DNA of 64,000 bases, taken from NCBI GenBank assembly GCA_934500875.1, contig CAKSTL010000010.1:52244-116243 (forward strand), given 5' to 3'. The DNA is from an uncultured Clostridia bacterium (GTDB lineage: Bacteria > Bacillota > Clostridia > UMGS1810). Position numbers and translations under genes: made by a program. Shown piece after piece: positions 8,154 through 15,712 of this stretch; within the stretch, counting starts at the first letter, position 1, and every line of letters starts with the position of its first letter. The notes below the pieces were generated by a model. The model did no database searches. It saw only the letters and a program-made list of their open reading frames with translations, and was not told where the DNA came from.

Positions 8154-9365
8154 ATGAAATATATTGTTGTACTCGGCGACGGTATGGCTGACTATCCCGT
8201 TGGATCGCTCGGCTCAAAAACACCTTTGGAATACGCCAAAAAGCCGAATATGGACGCTCTTTGCAAAAAGGGAATTACCGGTCTTGTGTCAAACGTTCCT
8301 GATAATTTAAAGCCCGGAAGCGACGTTGCAAATCTCTCGGCAATGGGTTACGACCCCGAAATTTATTATTCCGGACGTTCTCCGCTTGAGGCTGTAAGTA
8401 TGGGTGTTGATATAAAGGATACCGACGTTGTTTTCAGATGTAATATCGTGACGGTTACCGAAGAGGAAAATTATGAGGATAAAAAAATTATCGACCACAG
8501 TGCGGACGAAATTACCACCGAGGAGGCAAAAGAGCTTATTGACGCTGTTAACAAAGCGTTTAAAAACGACTTTTTAACGTTTTATCCCGGTGTAAGCTAC
8601 CGTCACGCAATGGTGTGGTCAAACGGCTCGACAAATGTTGAACTCGTTCCGCCGCACGATATTTTGGAGCGCAAAATCGGCGATTATATCCCGAAAGGCG
8701 ATGGTGCGGATATAATTTACGATATGATGAAAAAAAGCTATGATATTTTAAAAAACCACCCTGTAAACCTTGACAGAATAAAAAGAGGGTTAAATCCCGC
8801 AAATTCAATCTGGATTTGGGGCGAGGGCAGAAAGCCGAGGCTTGAAAGCTTTAAAAAGCTCTACGGTCTTGATGGCGCTGTAATTTCGGCAGTTGACCTT
8901 ATTAAAGGAATTGCAATCTGCGCAGGGCTTAAATCCATTGACGTCGAAGGTGCGACGGGCAACATCAACACCAACTTTAAGGGCAAGGCGGACGCCGCTC
9001 TTGACGCTTTAAAAGACGGTGCGGATTTTGTTTATATTCACCTTGAAGCGCCCGACGAGTGCGGACACCGTGCGGAAATTGAAAACAAGGTGCACTCGAT
9101 TGAGCTTATCGACGAAAAAATTGTTGGATATATCAAAGAAAAACTGAATAAAATAGGAGAGGAGTACAGAATGCTTATACTGCCCGACCATCCCACGCCG
9201 CTTTCTTTAAGAACGCATACGAGGGACGCTGTGCCGTTTGTTTTGTATGACTCAACTGATGAAAAAAACAGCGAAATTTCATCATATACCGAGGAAAACG
9301 CAAAAAAGAGCGGAATTTATTTTGACAAGGGATATAAGCTTTTGTGCGAATTTTTAAAAAAATAA
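8154..9365 (+). CDS. apgM: Cofactor-independent phosphoglycerate mutase, archaeal type
   Basis: This 403-residue protein of the alkaline phosphatase superfamily interconverts 3- and 2-phosphoglycerate in glycolysis. N-terminal GDGMADYP holds the metal-binding Asp, and GSDVANLSAMGYDP contains the phosphorylated Ser equivalent. HLEAPDECGHR and LPDHPTP carry the remaining metal ligands. This is the short archaeal-type aPGM rather than the roughly 510-residue bacterial GpmI. Related proteins have been annotated as homoserine kinases in some genomes, an alternative not excluded. AAGGAG precedes the ATG. Confidence 0.9.
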   Translation: MKYIVVLGDGMADYPVGSLGSKTPLEYAKKPNMDALCKKGITGLVSNVPDNLKPGSDVANLSAMGYDPEIYYSGRSPLEAVSMGVDIKDTDVVFRCNIVTVTEEENYEDKKIIDHSADEITTEEAKELIDAVNKAFKNDFLTFYPGVSYRHAMVWSNGSTNVELVPPHDILERKIGDYIPKGDGADIIYDMMKKSYDILKNHPVNLDRIKRGLNPANSIWIWGEGRKPRLESFKKLYGLDGAVISAVDLIKGIAICAGLKSIDVEGATGNINTNFKGKADAALDALKDGADFVYIHLEAPDECGHRAEIENKVHSIELIDEKIVGYIKEKLNKIGEEYRMLILPDHPTPLSLRTHTRDAVPFVLYDSTDEKNSEISSYTEENAKKSGIYFDKGYKLLCEFLKK

Positions 9366-9384
9366 AAATCGGGTGTGATGCGTA

Positions 9385-10446
9385 TTGGAAAAAGGAAAAG
9401 CGGTAAACTTTATAATTGTATCGGTTTATGTTTTTGCATTTATTGCGGCGCTTGTGTTTGCCGCACCGATTATATTTAAAATTATTCTGCCCTTTGTTCT
9501 GGCGTACCTTATATCGTTTATGATTACGCCGCTGTCCGATATTTTGTATCAGAGATGCAAAGTTCCGAAACGCATTGCAATTGTTGTTTTAATGCTGATA
9601 ATAATTTCGGTGTTGATTTTGCTTATTTTTAATTTTATCTATCAGGCAGTGTTTGCAATGCAAGGTTTAATGCAGACCCTGCCTGATATTTTTAACGGAA
9701 AAATTCCGCCGTGGGCAAGCGGAATATACAAGTTTTATCTTAATTTGCCGACGTCCAAGCAGATTTTTATAGACGAAATTTTTGTAAACATAAAAAACAA
9801 CGTTTCGGAAATTGTAAAAAGCGCTGCCGCCGTCACGTTTGACGCTGCAAAAGGCATTGCGCTGTCGGTGCCGAAAATTTTTATATTTACTGCGGTTGTG
9901 ATACTTGCAACATATTTTATCTGCGTTGACAGAAAGAAAATCGAAAGCGCACTCGCTTTGATTATGCCAAAAAATGTGCGCCGCTTTGTGTCCGGCTCAA
10001 AAAAGTGCCTAAAAAGGGCTGTGGGAGGGTATATAAACGCACAGCTTATTCTGATGTGCATAACGTTTGTTATCCTGTTTTCGGGGCTTCTTATCGTCAG
10101 AACGAAATATGCGTTTCTGATGGCGGTCTTTACTGCTTTTGTTGACGCTCTGCCGATTTTCGGGTCGGGGATGGTGCTGATTCCGTGGGCGGCAATAAAA
10201 CTTATGTCGGGCGATTTTGTGCGTGCTGCATACCTTTTTGCCCTCTATATTCTGGTTATGATTACAAGGCAGCTTTCAGAACCTAAAATTGTGGGAAATA
10301 AGCTTGGCATAAATCCGCTCTTTACACTGTTTGCCATGTTCGCAGGATATAAAACGGCAAATTTTTTGGGGCTTATTTTAGGCCCTGTTGCGGCGCTGAT
10401 TATAAGTGAATTTTTGAAAGAAAAAGAAAAATTTCGCAAGGTTTGA
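9385..10446 (+). CDS. AI-2E/YtvI-family integral membrane protein
   Basis: The 353 residues contain about seven to eight membrane segments: two N-terminal hairpin helices (about 8-45), one at 65-85, and a C-terminal block after residue 150. FVDALPIFGSGMVLIPWA is the signature of the AI-2E transporter family. Size and local pattern resemble the sporulation protein YtvI of Clostridia and Bacilli, but substrate and role are not established. A TTG at 9385 is the only suitable start; a nearby ATG at 9378 is in another frame. It follows apgM by 19 bases and may be co-transcribed. Confidence 0.85.
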   Translation: MEKGKAVNFIIVSVYVFAFIAALVFAAPIIFKIILPFVLAYLISFMITPLSDILYQRCKVPKRIAIVVLMLIIISVLILLIFNFIYQAVFAMQGLMQTLPDIFNGKIPPWASGIYKFYLNLPTSKQIFIDEIFVNIKNNVSEIVKSAAAVTFDAAKGIALSVPKIFIFTAVVILATYFICVDRKKIESALALIMPKNVRRFVSGSKKCLKRAVGGYINAQLILMCITFVILFSGLLIVRTKYAFLMAVFTAFVDALPIFGSGMVLIPWAAIKLMSGDFVRAAYLFALYILVMITRQLSEPKIVGNKLGINPLFTLFAMFAGYKTANFLGLILGPVAALIISEFLKEKEKFRKV

Positions 10447-10540
10447 TTATTTTACCGAAAATTTTCGCAAAATATTTGGAAGTTGTGGTTTAAAATGCCG
10501 CTTTTTCCTTTAATTTAGTGCTTTGTGCGATATTTTTATA

Positions 10541-10569
10541 TATACAAAAACCTTCTTTTATTGTATAAT
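10541..10569 (+). promoter_or_regulatory. Sigma-A-type promoter
   Basis: TATACA (10541-10546), a 17-base spacer and TATAAT (10564-10569) lie upstream of the gene starting at 10623. The rest of the 176-base gap is AT-rich with no other recognisable element. Confidence 0.65.
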
Positions 10570-10622
10570 CTTAATATAGTGATTAATCATTAATAAACTG
10601 ATATCTGGAGGTTGTTTGTAAA

Positions 10623-10961
10623 TTGAAAAAGAGGTTTTACAAAACTGTTAAAGTTGAAGTAAACGACATAACTTATCTTGACAAAAGTTTTTTTATTGAC
10701 TATTACATTTTGGAAAGCAGAAAAAGCACGGGTGAAAAAGGTTACGAAAGAAGCTTCGGAATAGAGGCTGTAAAGCGTTATACCGATTATTTCGGAAACA
10801 ATGTTGTTCAGGAGGCGAGATTAAGCTCTGTTACAAGTGATGAAGACGAAATCGAAGCATTTGTTTCTTATGCGGCAAAAGAGAATGTTTTGCCCGACGA
10901 TATAGACATTTTCTGCGACGAATACTTTGGCTCCGACGCTCTTTGCAAAAGCGCCGTATAA
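10623..10961 (+). CDS. Small cytosolic protein of unknown function (possibly DUF6514-like)
   Basis: This is a 112-residue soluble protein without signal peptide or membrane segment. Its sequence (EVNDITYLDKSFFIDYYILE, then KGYERSFGIEAVKRY) resembles small clostridial proteins I associate with DUF6514, but this is memory-based and uncertain. The C-terminal half is acidic (TSDEDEIEAFV, DDIDIFCDEYF). TTG 10623 is taken as start because GGAGG (10607-10611) lies 11 bases upstream and no ATG fits. It has its own promoter and is followed by an independent secG promoter, so it is probably monocistronic. Confidence 0.7.
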   Translation: MKKRFYKTVKVEVNDITYLDKSFFIDYYILESRKSTGEKGYERSFGIEAVKRYTDYFGNNVVQEARLSSVTSDEDEIEAFVSYAAKENVLPDDIDIFCDEYFGSDALCKSAV

Positions 10962-11007
10962 TCTTTGGGCTAAACAGATAAAATTTTAAAAATATTTTAT
11001 TTTCCTA

Positions 11008-11036
11008 TTGCATTTTTTAAAAACGTATGATATAAT
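11008..11036 (+). promoter_or_regulatory. Sigma-A-type promoter for secG
   Basis: TTGCAT (11008-11013) and TATAAT (11031-11036) are 17 bases apart, about 50 bases before the secG start codon. Confidence 0.75.
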
Positions 11037-11087
11037 TTATTGGTATTAATTTGAAAATAACTTATTTGATAAAAAGGTGGAAATGCA

Positions 11088-11330
11088 ATGGCTATTTTAA
11101 AAACTGTATTGATTGTTGTTCAGATTATTATTTCGCTTGTGCTTACAGCGGTTGTTCTTATGCAGTCGGGTAAAGAGGCGGGTCTTTCGGGCTCTATCGC
11201 AGGCGGCGCAGAAACGTTCTTTGGCAAAAACAAAGCAAGAACTATGGATGGAATGTTATCAAGACTTACAACCGTTCTGGCAATTCTTTTTATTGTCGTT
11301 TCGCTTGTATTGTCGCTTATTATAAAATAA
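11088..11330 (+). CDS. secG: Preprotein translocase subunit SecG
   Basis: This 80-residue protein has two transmembrane helices (about residues 3-24 and 57-78) flanking the cytosolic loop with GLSGSIAGGAETFFGKNKAR, the family signature. It is the non-essential third subunit of the SecYEG channel and assists SecA-driven export. Length is normal. AAGGTGG precedes the ATG. The rubredoxin gene follows after 67 bases, in which a weak GC-rich stem but no clear terminator is seen. Confidence 0.95.
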   Translation: MAILKTVLIVVQIIISLVLTAVVLMQSGKEAGLSGSIAGGAETFFGKNKARTMDGMLSRLTTVLAILFIVVSLVLSLIIK

Positions 11331-11397
11331 GTGAATTTGGCCGCCTTTAATGCGGGCGAATATATTATTTATTGACACACTGCGGAGGTAATTTCAG

Positions 11398-11556
11398 ATG
11401 GAAAAATATGTTTGCGAAGTATGCGGTTATGTTTATGATGAGGAAAAGGGTGACCCCGATAACGGCATTGAGCCCGGCACAAAATGGGAGGAGCTTCCCG
11501 AGGATTTTGTCTGCCCGCTTTGCGGAGTCGGCAAAGATGAATTTGTAATGGAATAA
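11398..11556 (+). CDS. Rubredoxin
   Basis: A 52-residue electron carrier binds one iron through four cysteines, seen as CEVCGY (residues 6 and 9) and CPLCGV (residues 39 and 42). The intervening YDEEKGDPDNGIEPGTKWEE and LPEDFVCP are classic rubredoxin sequence. In anaerobes it donates electrons to rubrerythrin, superoxide reductase or flavoproteins in oxygen and peroxide defence. GGAGG (11384-11388) precedes the ATG by nine bases. Its length and motifs leave little doubt. A strong terminator follows five bases after the stop. Confidence 0.97.
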   Translation: MEKYVCEVCGYVYDEEKGDPDNGIEPGTKWEELPEDFVCPLCGVGKDEFVME

Positions 11557-11560
11557 TTTT

Positions 11561-11590
11561 AAAAAACTCCGAAAAAATCGGAGTTTTTTT
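11561..11590 (+). terminator. Rho-independent terminator after rubredoxin
   Basis: ACTCCGA (11566-11572) pairs with TCGGAGT (11578-11584), extended by A-T pairs, and ends in seven T. Confidence 0.92.
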
Positions 11591-11632
11591 GTAAAATAAA
11601 GACAATAAACCTTATTTTGACCAAAGAAAGCC

Positions 11633-11780
11633 TTGGCGCAGAAATTATTTTAACGTAAAATTTTTTACGTCAAAGCCTTCGGCAAATTTAGGTGCAATGT
11701 GCAAAAAATTGCACGCTAAAAAACGCATATTGGCGTTTTAATCTCTTATCATCCGTTGCCCTGCGGATAAGAGAATCTTT
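11633..11780 (+). promoter_or_regulatory. Structured 5' leader with attenuator-like hairpin before the O-acetylhomoserine sulfhydrylase gene
   Basis: A weak promoter (TTGGCG at 11633, TAAAAT at 11656, spacer 17) is followed by a chain of hairpins. These are ACGTAAAA/TTTTACGT (11653-11670), GCC-TTC-GGC, GTGCAAT/ATTGCAC, AACGC/GCGTT and finally CTCTTATC (11743-11750) with GATAAGAG (11766-11773). The last is followed by AATCTTTTT, as in an intrinsic terminator. The layout suggests transcription attenuation. It does not match the SAM-I riboswitch core or the T-box GGGTGGNACCGCG element, which would be the usual choices before a methionine gene in Clostridia. Confidence 0.5.
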
Positions 11781-11822
11781 TTAAAATTTGTGCCGGTGCG
11801 GGGCGGCGGAACGGAGATTAAG

Positions 11823-13085
11823 ATGAGAGATGAAACAAAATGTTTACATTCGGGGTATACGCCGAAAAATTCAGAACCGAGGGTTGTTCCCATTTATCAG
11901 AGCACTACATATGTGTTTGACTCGACAAAGGATATAGGCGATGTATTTGACGAGCCGACAAAGGCGCTTATATATTCACGTTTTGCAAATCCGACCGTTA
12001 TGGCGGTGGAGGCTAAAATTGCAGACCTCGAAGGCGGAGTGGGGGCAATGTGCACAACCTCGGGTCAGGCGGCGTCGCTTATGGCGGTGCTCAATATTTG
12101 CAGCGCAGGCGACAGCATTGTAAGCTCTTCAAAAATTTACGGCGGAACGTTGAATCTTTTTGCCGTAACGCTTAAAAAATACGGCATAGAATGTATTTTT
12201 GTTGACGCAGACGCAGACGAGGAAACGATTAACAAAGCGTTTAAAGAGAACACAAAGGCGGTTTTCGGCGAAACTATCGCAAATCCGGCGCTGAGTGTGC
12301 TTGATATAGAGAAATTTGCACGTATTGCACATTCCAACGGCGTTCCGCTGATTGTGGACAACACGTTTGCAACGCCGATTTTGTGCAAGCCGTTTGAATA
12401 CGGTGCGGATATCGTTATTCACTCTACGTCAAAATATATGGACGGCCATGCACTTCAGGTCGGCGGCGTTATAGTTGACAGCGGCAATTTTGATTGGACA
12501 AACGGAAAATTTCCGTCGCTTGTTGAGCCGGACGAGTCTTATCACGGCATAAGCTATGTTGAAACGTACAAAAAAGCGGCTTATATCATTAAGGCACGTA
12601 TGCAGCTTATGCGTGATTTCGGTGCGTATCCTGCCGCAAATTCGGCATTTTTGCTCAACATAGGTCTTGAAACTCTGGCGCTCAGAATGGAGAGATATTG
12701 CGAAAATGCGCTTAAAGTTGCAAAGTTTTTTGAAAAGAGCGACAAAATTGAATCGGTTACATATCCCGGTCTTGAAAGCGACGCTAACCACAGTCTCTGC
12801 AAAAAGTATCTTAAAGGCGCAAGCGGCGTTGTGTCGCTTGTTATAAAGGGCGGAAAGGACAATGCGGTTAAGTTTATGGATAGCTTGCGTCTTGCTTCGA
12901 ACGAGGTGCACGTTGCGGATATCCGCACCTGCGTGCTTCACCCCGCAAGCGAAACGCACCGTCAGCTTACGGATGACCAGCTTGTTGCGGCAGGCATAAA
13001 CCCGGGTATGATAAGGTTCTCGGTCGGTCTTGAAAATGTTGACGATATTATCGACGATATAAAACAGGCGCTCGATAAAATTTAA
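11823..13085 (+). CDS. O-acetylhomoserine aminocarboxypropyltransferase (MetY-type) / Cys-Met metabolism PLP enzyme
   Basis: This 420-residue fold-type I PLP enzyme probably joins O-acetyl-L-homoserine with sulfide or methanethiol to give homocysteine or methionine. Diagnostic motifs are YSRFANPTV near the N-terminus, the DNTFATP loop that holds cofactor contacts, and STSKYMDGHALQVGG with the PLP lysine. RFSVGLENVDDI is at the C-terminus. At this length MetY is favoured over cystathionine gamma-lyase (about 380) but methionine gamma-lyase is not excluded. ATG 11823, with GGAG six bases upstream, is preferred over upstream GTG codons within the leader. It is flanked by a structured leader and a terminator and so forms a single-gene unit. 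Confidence 0.88.
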   Translation: MRDETKCLHSGYTPKNSEPRVVPIYQSTTYVFDSTKDIGDVFDEPTKALIYSRFANPTVMAVEAKIADLEGGVGAMCTTSGQAASLMAVLNICSAGDSIVSSSKIYGGTLNLFAVTLKKYGIECIFVDADADEETINKAFKENTKAVFGETIANPALSVLDIEKFARIAHSNGVPLIVDNTFATPILCKPFEYGADIVIHSTSKYMDGHALQVGGVIVDSGNFDWTNGKFPSLVEPDESYHGISYVETYKKAAYIIKARMQLMRDFGAYPAANSAFLLNIGLETLALRMERYCENALKVAKFFEKSDKIESVTYPGLESDANHSLCKKYLKGASGVVSLVIKGGKDNAVKFMDSLRLASNEVHVADIRTCVLHPASETHRQLTDDQLVAAGINPGMIRFSVGLENVDDIIDDIKQALDKI

Positions 13086-13106
13086 AATACTGTAAAAAGA
13101 ACGAAA

Positions 13107-13155
13107 AATCGGTACGGACAAGCTGCAAAACAGTTTGACGTACCGATTATTTTTT
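13107..13155 (+). terminator. Rho-independent terminator
   Basis: AATCGGTACG (13107-13116) pairs with CGTACCGATT (13139-13148), then ATTTTTT. It ends the sulfhydrylase transcript and lies just before the convergent MGMT gene. Confidence 0.9.
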
Positions 13156-13172
13156 GTGTTTTAGTCTTCTTG

Positions 13173-13487
13173 TCAGGACATATGCGGCTGCCACTGATAT
13201 TTTTCCAAATCAACCGAAAAATCGTCGTTTACTCTGACGCCCTCCTTCTCAAGAAGGGATTTCTGAACGTTTTTTCCTCCGAACGCAAACGAAGGCGCAA
13301 GATTTCCAAACCTGTTGACAACCCTGTGGCAGGGGATTATTCCCGGTTCGGGATTAAAATGCAGCGCATATCCCACCGCTCTTGACGCTCTCGGCGAGCC
13401 GCACAGAATTGCTATCTGACCGTATGTTGCCACGTTTCCTTCGGGAATTTTTTTAACCATATCATATACAGTATTGTAAAAGCTCAT
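13173..13487 (-). CDS. MGMT-type DNA alkyltransferase-like protein
   Basis: This 104-residue protein corresponds to the C-terminal DNA-binding domain of O6-alkylguanine-DNA alkyltransferases. The helix-turn-helix region ATYGQIAILCGSPRASRAVGYAL is followed by the active-site motif IIPCHRVV with Cys and His present. FAFGGKNVQKSLLEKEGV matches the closing segment. Short forms of this kind are often alkyltransferase-like proteins that recognise lesions for repair, but those usually lack the Cys, so real methyl transfer is possible here. ATG 13487 follows GGAGG; an in-frame extension to 13541 runs through a terminator hairpin and is rejected. Confidence 0.88.
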   Translation of the reverse strand: MSFYNTVYDMVKKIPEGNVATYGQIAILCGSPRASRAVGYALHFNPEPGIIPCHRVVNRFGNLAPSFAFGGKNVQKSLLEKEGVRVNDDFSVDLEKYQWQPHMS

Positions 13488-13506
13488 ATTTCCTCCATAC
13501 AGTAAC

Positions 13507-13538
13507 AAAAAGGCAAACCGAATTAATTTCAGTTTGCC
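13507..13538 (-). terminator. Terminator after the NlpC/P60 gene
   Basis: On the minus strand GGCAAACTGAA pairs with TTCGGTTTGCC around a short A/T loop and is followed by TTTTT. It separates the NlpC/P60 gene from the MGMT-type gene. Confidence 0.85.
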
Positions 13539-13555
13539 CAAAATTTTAAAAATAA

Positions 13556-14239
13556 TTATTTAAAAATTCTTCGTGCACCCACATATCCGTAGTTGTAATA
13601 TCCGGACGACATTGAAACAATTTCAACGCTTCTGCCTGTCTGGGGCGAGTGAATAAACTGATTGTCGCCGACATAAATTCCTACGTGGCTTATGTATCCG
13701 TCAAGCGTTCTTGAGAAAAGAACGATATCTCCCGGCATAAGCTCCGAACGTTCAACGACATAACCGTTTTTGCTTTGGTCGGCGGCAACCCTGTTTAAGG
13801 TTACACCGAAATTTTTATACACATAGTACACAAAACCCGAGCAGTCAAAGCCCGACGGGGAAGAGCCTCCGTAAACATACGGTGTACCTATAAAGCTCTT
13901 TGCAAATTCAACAACCTCATCTCCGATTGTTCCTCGGCTTTCTGCGCCGTTCCCGTCACGTGAGGTAAGCGCTGCGGTTCTCATAAGAATATAATCGCTG
14001 TGAACATAAGCGGGAATATCGTTGTAATTAACCTGATACCACGCACCGTCCGTTGCAAGAATATCAACTGTCTGACCGTTATACAGTGCGCCGACAATGT
14101 TATCGGCAATCTGCGGCTGACTTCTTACATTAAGAACGTCCGCAATTACAACCCCCTGATTATTTGCCGCAAAAGCGGATATTGTAAATAACACTGAAGC
14201 AAACAAGGCTGTGCAAATACTGATTATCAATTTTTTCAT
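13556..14239 (-). CDS. Secreted NlpC/P60 peptidoglycan endopeptidase with SH3 domain
   Basis: This 227-residue exported protein has a signal peptide (about 1-24, ending AFAA). A bacterial SH3 domain (about 28-85, ADVLNVRSQPQIADNIVGAL) should bind the wall. A C-terminal NlpC/P60 domain (about 105-227) is predicted to cut gamma-D-Glu-diamino-acid bonds in muropeptides. The catalytic Cys is in FDCSGF, the His in ISHVGIYVG and the third polar residue in FIHSP. Length and architecture are normal. It has its own promoter and terminator, so it is a single-gene unit. Roles range from cell separation to wall turnover. Confidence 0.95.
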   Translation of the reverse strand: MKKLIISICTALFASVLFTISAFAANNQGVVIADVLNVRSQPQIADNIVGALYNGQTVDILATDGAWYQVNYNDIPAYVHSDYILMRTAALTSRDGNGAESRGTIGDEVVEFAKSFIGTPYVYGGSSPSGFDCSGFVYYVYKNFGVTLNRVAADQSKNGYVVERSELMPGDIVLFSRTLDGYISHVGIYVGDNQFIHSPQTGRSVEIVSMSSGYYNYGYVGARRIFK

Positions 14240-14302
14240 ATGTATCCTCCAAATATGGTTTTGAGCGGAAAAATTATCTGCCGCATCATCACTATGTTTT
14301 AG

Positions 14303-14331
14303 AGTATATCATACTTTTTAACATTTGTCAA
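14303..14331 (-). promoter_or_regulatory. Strong sigma-A-type promoter for the NlpC/P60 gene
   Basis: On the minus strand a perfect TTGACA (14331-14326) is 17 bases from TATACT (14308-14303). The start codon is about 60 bases further, after GGAGGA. Confidence 0.85.
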
Positions 14332-14404
14332 ACTTTTTTAACAATTTTTTAATAAATTTTGATTTTTTGCTATTAAATCCGTTAAACCGACATAAATTTT
14401 TCAT

Positions 14405-14782
14405 TCAAAAACTGTTGTTTTTGCACAAATTTAAATAAGGAGAAGCAGTGTTCCGCATACAAGCAGCAAAAGGCCCGAAAAAGTGTGTTATACAGTTTGC
14501 AAGTCGATTTACACTCCAAAATCCCACAAAGAAATCATGCTCATTTATATCGATTTTTGTGTTCTCAAGAACATATCTGACAGCATATGCTTTTGCAACG
14601 GGGTGCGGCAAAGTTTTTATTTTTTCATGAAGCCTTAATAGACCCCCCTTAATTTCCTCATCTTCAAGACTTGTGCTGTTATCGTAGTCATATCCGTGAT
14701 ATGCCATTCGTGCATATGGATTAAACGGTTCGTCTGTTTTATGGTATTTATTTCCTATAAATTTTCTGTCCTGATTAAACAT
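14405..14782 (-). pseudogene. Truncated N-terminus of a glycyl radical enzyme
   Basis: This 125-residue frame starts at ATG 14782 behind GGGGAGGA. Residues of the section LHEKIKTLPHPVAKAYAVRY and VLENTKIDINEHDFFVGFW match the N-terminal helical region of pyruvate-formate-lyase-like glycyl radical enzymes, where the substrate-side lid and an FxxG segment follow a conserved Tyr/Val/Leu/Asn pattern. A functional enzyme needs about 700-800 residues with a mid-protein Cys and a C-terminal RVxGY glycine, and none of that follows. The last 30 residues (after SVNR) look unrelated. The promoter and ribosome site seem intact, so a short peptide may be made. It diverges from an AraC gene. I infer a decayed GRE gene cut off by a deletion that now abuts the NlpC promoter. 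Confidence 0.65.
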
Positions 14783-14872
14783 GATAAATTCCTCCCCGTA
14801 ATTTACATTTAATTTTTCGATATAAAAGATAATACCAATCAGCCGATTAGTCAATGAATATTTCAAAATGCA

Positions 14873-14901
14873 TTGGCTGTTTCAACACAAAATGTTATAA
14901 T
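14873..14901 (+). promoter_or_regulatory. Promoter for the first AraC gene
   Basis: TTGGCT (14873-14878) and a perfect TATAAT (14896-14901) are 17 bases apart. AGGGGG (14908-14913) then precedes ATG 14923. Confidence 0.65.
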
Positions 14902-14922
14902 ACTTACAGGGGGCTGATGCTC

Positions 14923-15708
14923 ATGAAAAATTTTTTTGAATATAATTTTAATATAAGTCAAATAATTTTTGCGTGTTATGTTCCAAAGGGAGAGGGAGCT
15001 ACAATTCACACAAACAGAGCATCGCACTGGCTGGCATTGCATATATCAGGAGATAAGAAATATACCTTTGAAGGGAAAAATATACTTTATACGGGAAAGA
15101 ATGATATTATCCTTATGCCGGAACATTCCAATTATATAGTGGAGGCAAAGTGTTCGGGAGATTGTTATGCTATAAATTTCAAAATCGCAGATACTGTTTC
15201 TTTTGAGCCGTTTGTTTTTAATATAGGCGATTTGGTGAAAGACAAATTCAAGTCCGCTGAAAAAGCATTTCGCTTGAAGTCATCGGGACATGCAATGCAG
15301 TGCAAAGCAAGTTTGTATTCAATAATCTGCTCCATGCTCGGCGAATACGAAAAAAAGTATGTCCCCCAAAGTACAGCGGGCATTATTGAGCCGGCAATAA
15401 AATATATCCACAAAAATTATACAACGGAAAATATAAGCGTAGAGCATTTGGCAAATTTATGCGGTATAAGCACAACCTATCTGCGGAACATTTTTTTGGA
15501 ATGCAAAAATACCACTCCGATAAAGTACATAAATAACCTCAAACTTTCAAGAGCAAAGGAACTTATTGTATCCGATTACTACTCTATTCCAAAAATCTCT
15601 GAGCTTTCAGGATTCGGTGATGAAAGCTATTTTTGCCGCTATTTTAAGAAGATGACGGGAATGACAGCAACGGAATACAAACAAAATGCAAGAAATACCG
15701 ATAAGTAG
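14923..15708 (+). CDS. AraC-family transcription regulator 1
   Basis: This 261-residue regulator has an N-terminal cupin-like sensor (about 15-120) and a C-terminal pair of helix-turn-helix motifs. These are NLCGISTTYLRNIFLECKNT and ISELSGFGDESYFCRYFKKM, closing with GMTATEYKQ. ATG 14923 lies nine bases after AGGGGG; the longer reading frame upstream covers the promoter and is not used. It is divergent from the truncated GRE and convergent with the second AraC gene. It was presumably the activator of the lost GRE gene. It could instead control neighbouring GRE genes. Confidence 0.9.
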   Translation: MKNFFEYNFNISQIIFACYVPKGEGATIHTNRASHWLALHISGDKKYTFEGKNILYTGKNDIILMPEHSNYIVEAKCSGDCYAINFKIADTVSFEPFVFNIGDLVKDKFKSAEKAFRLKSSGHAMQCKASLYSIICSMLGEYEKKYVPQSTAGIIEPAIKYIHKNYTTENISVEHLANLCGISTTYLRNIFLECKNTTPIKYINNLKLSRAKELIVSDYYSIPKISELSGFGDESYFCRYFKKMTGMTATEYKQNARNTDK

Positions 15709-15712
15709 CCTT

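Noticed and set aside
11372..11377. Perfect TTGACA before rubredoxin as a promoter
   Set aside because: No -10 sequence at the right distance; that position falls on the start codon region, so it is probably chance.
11743..11773. SAM-I riboswitch, suggested by CTCTTATC
   Set aside because: The S-box core segments and kink-turn sequence that should follow are absent; here the string forms a simple terminator-like stem.
12429..13121. 230-codon minus-strand frame opposite the sulfhydrylase gene
   Set aside because: Fully antisense to a clearly assigned enzyme, rich in Arg/Cys/His as expected for shadow frames, with no start signals.
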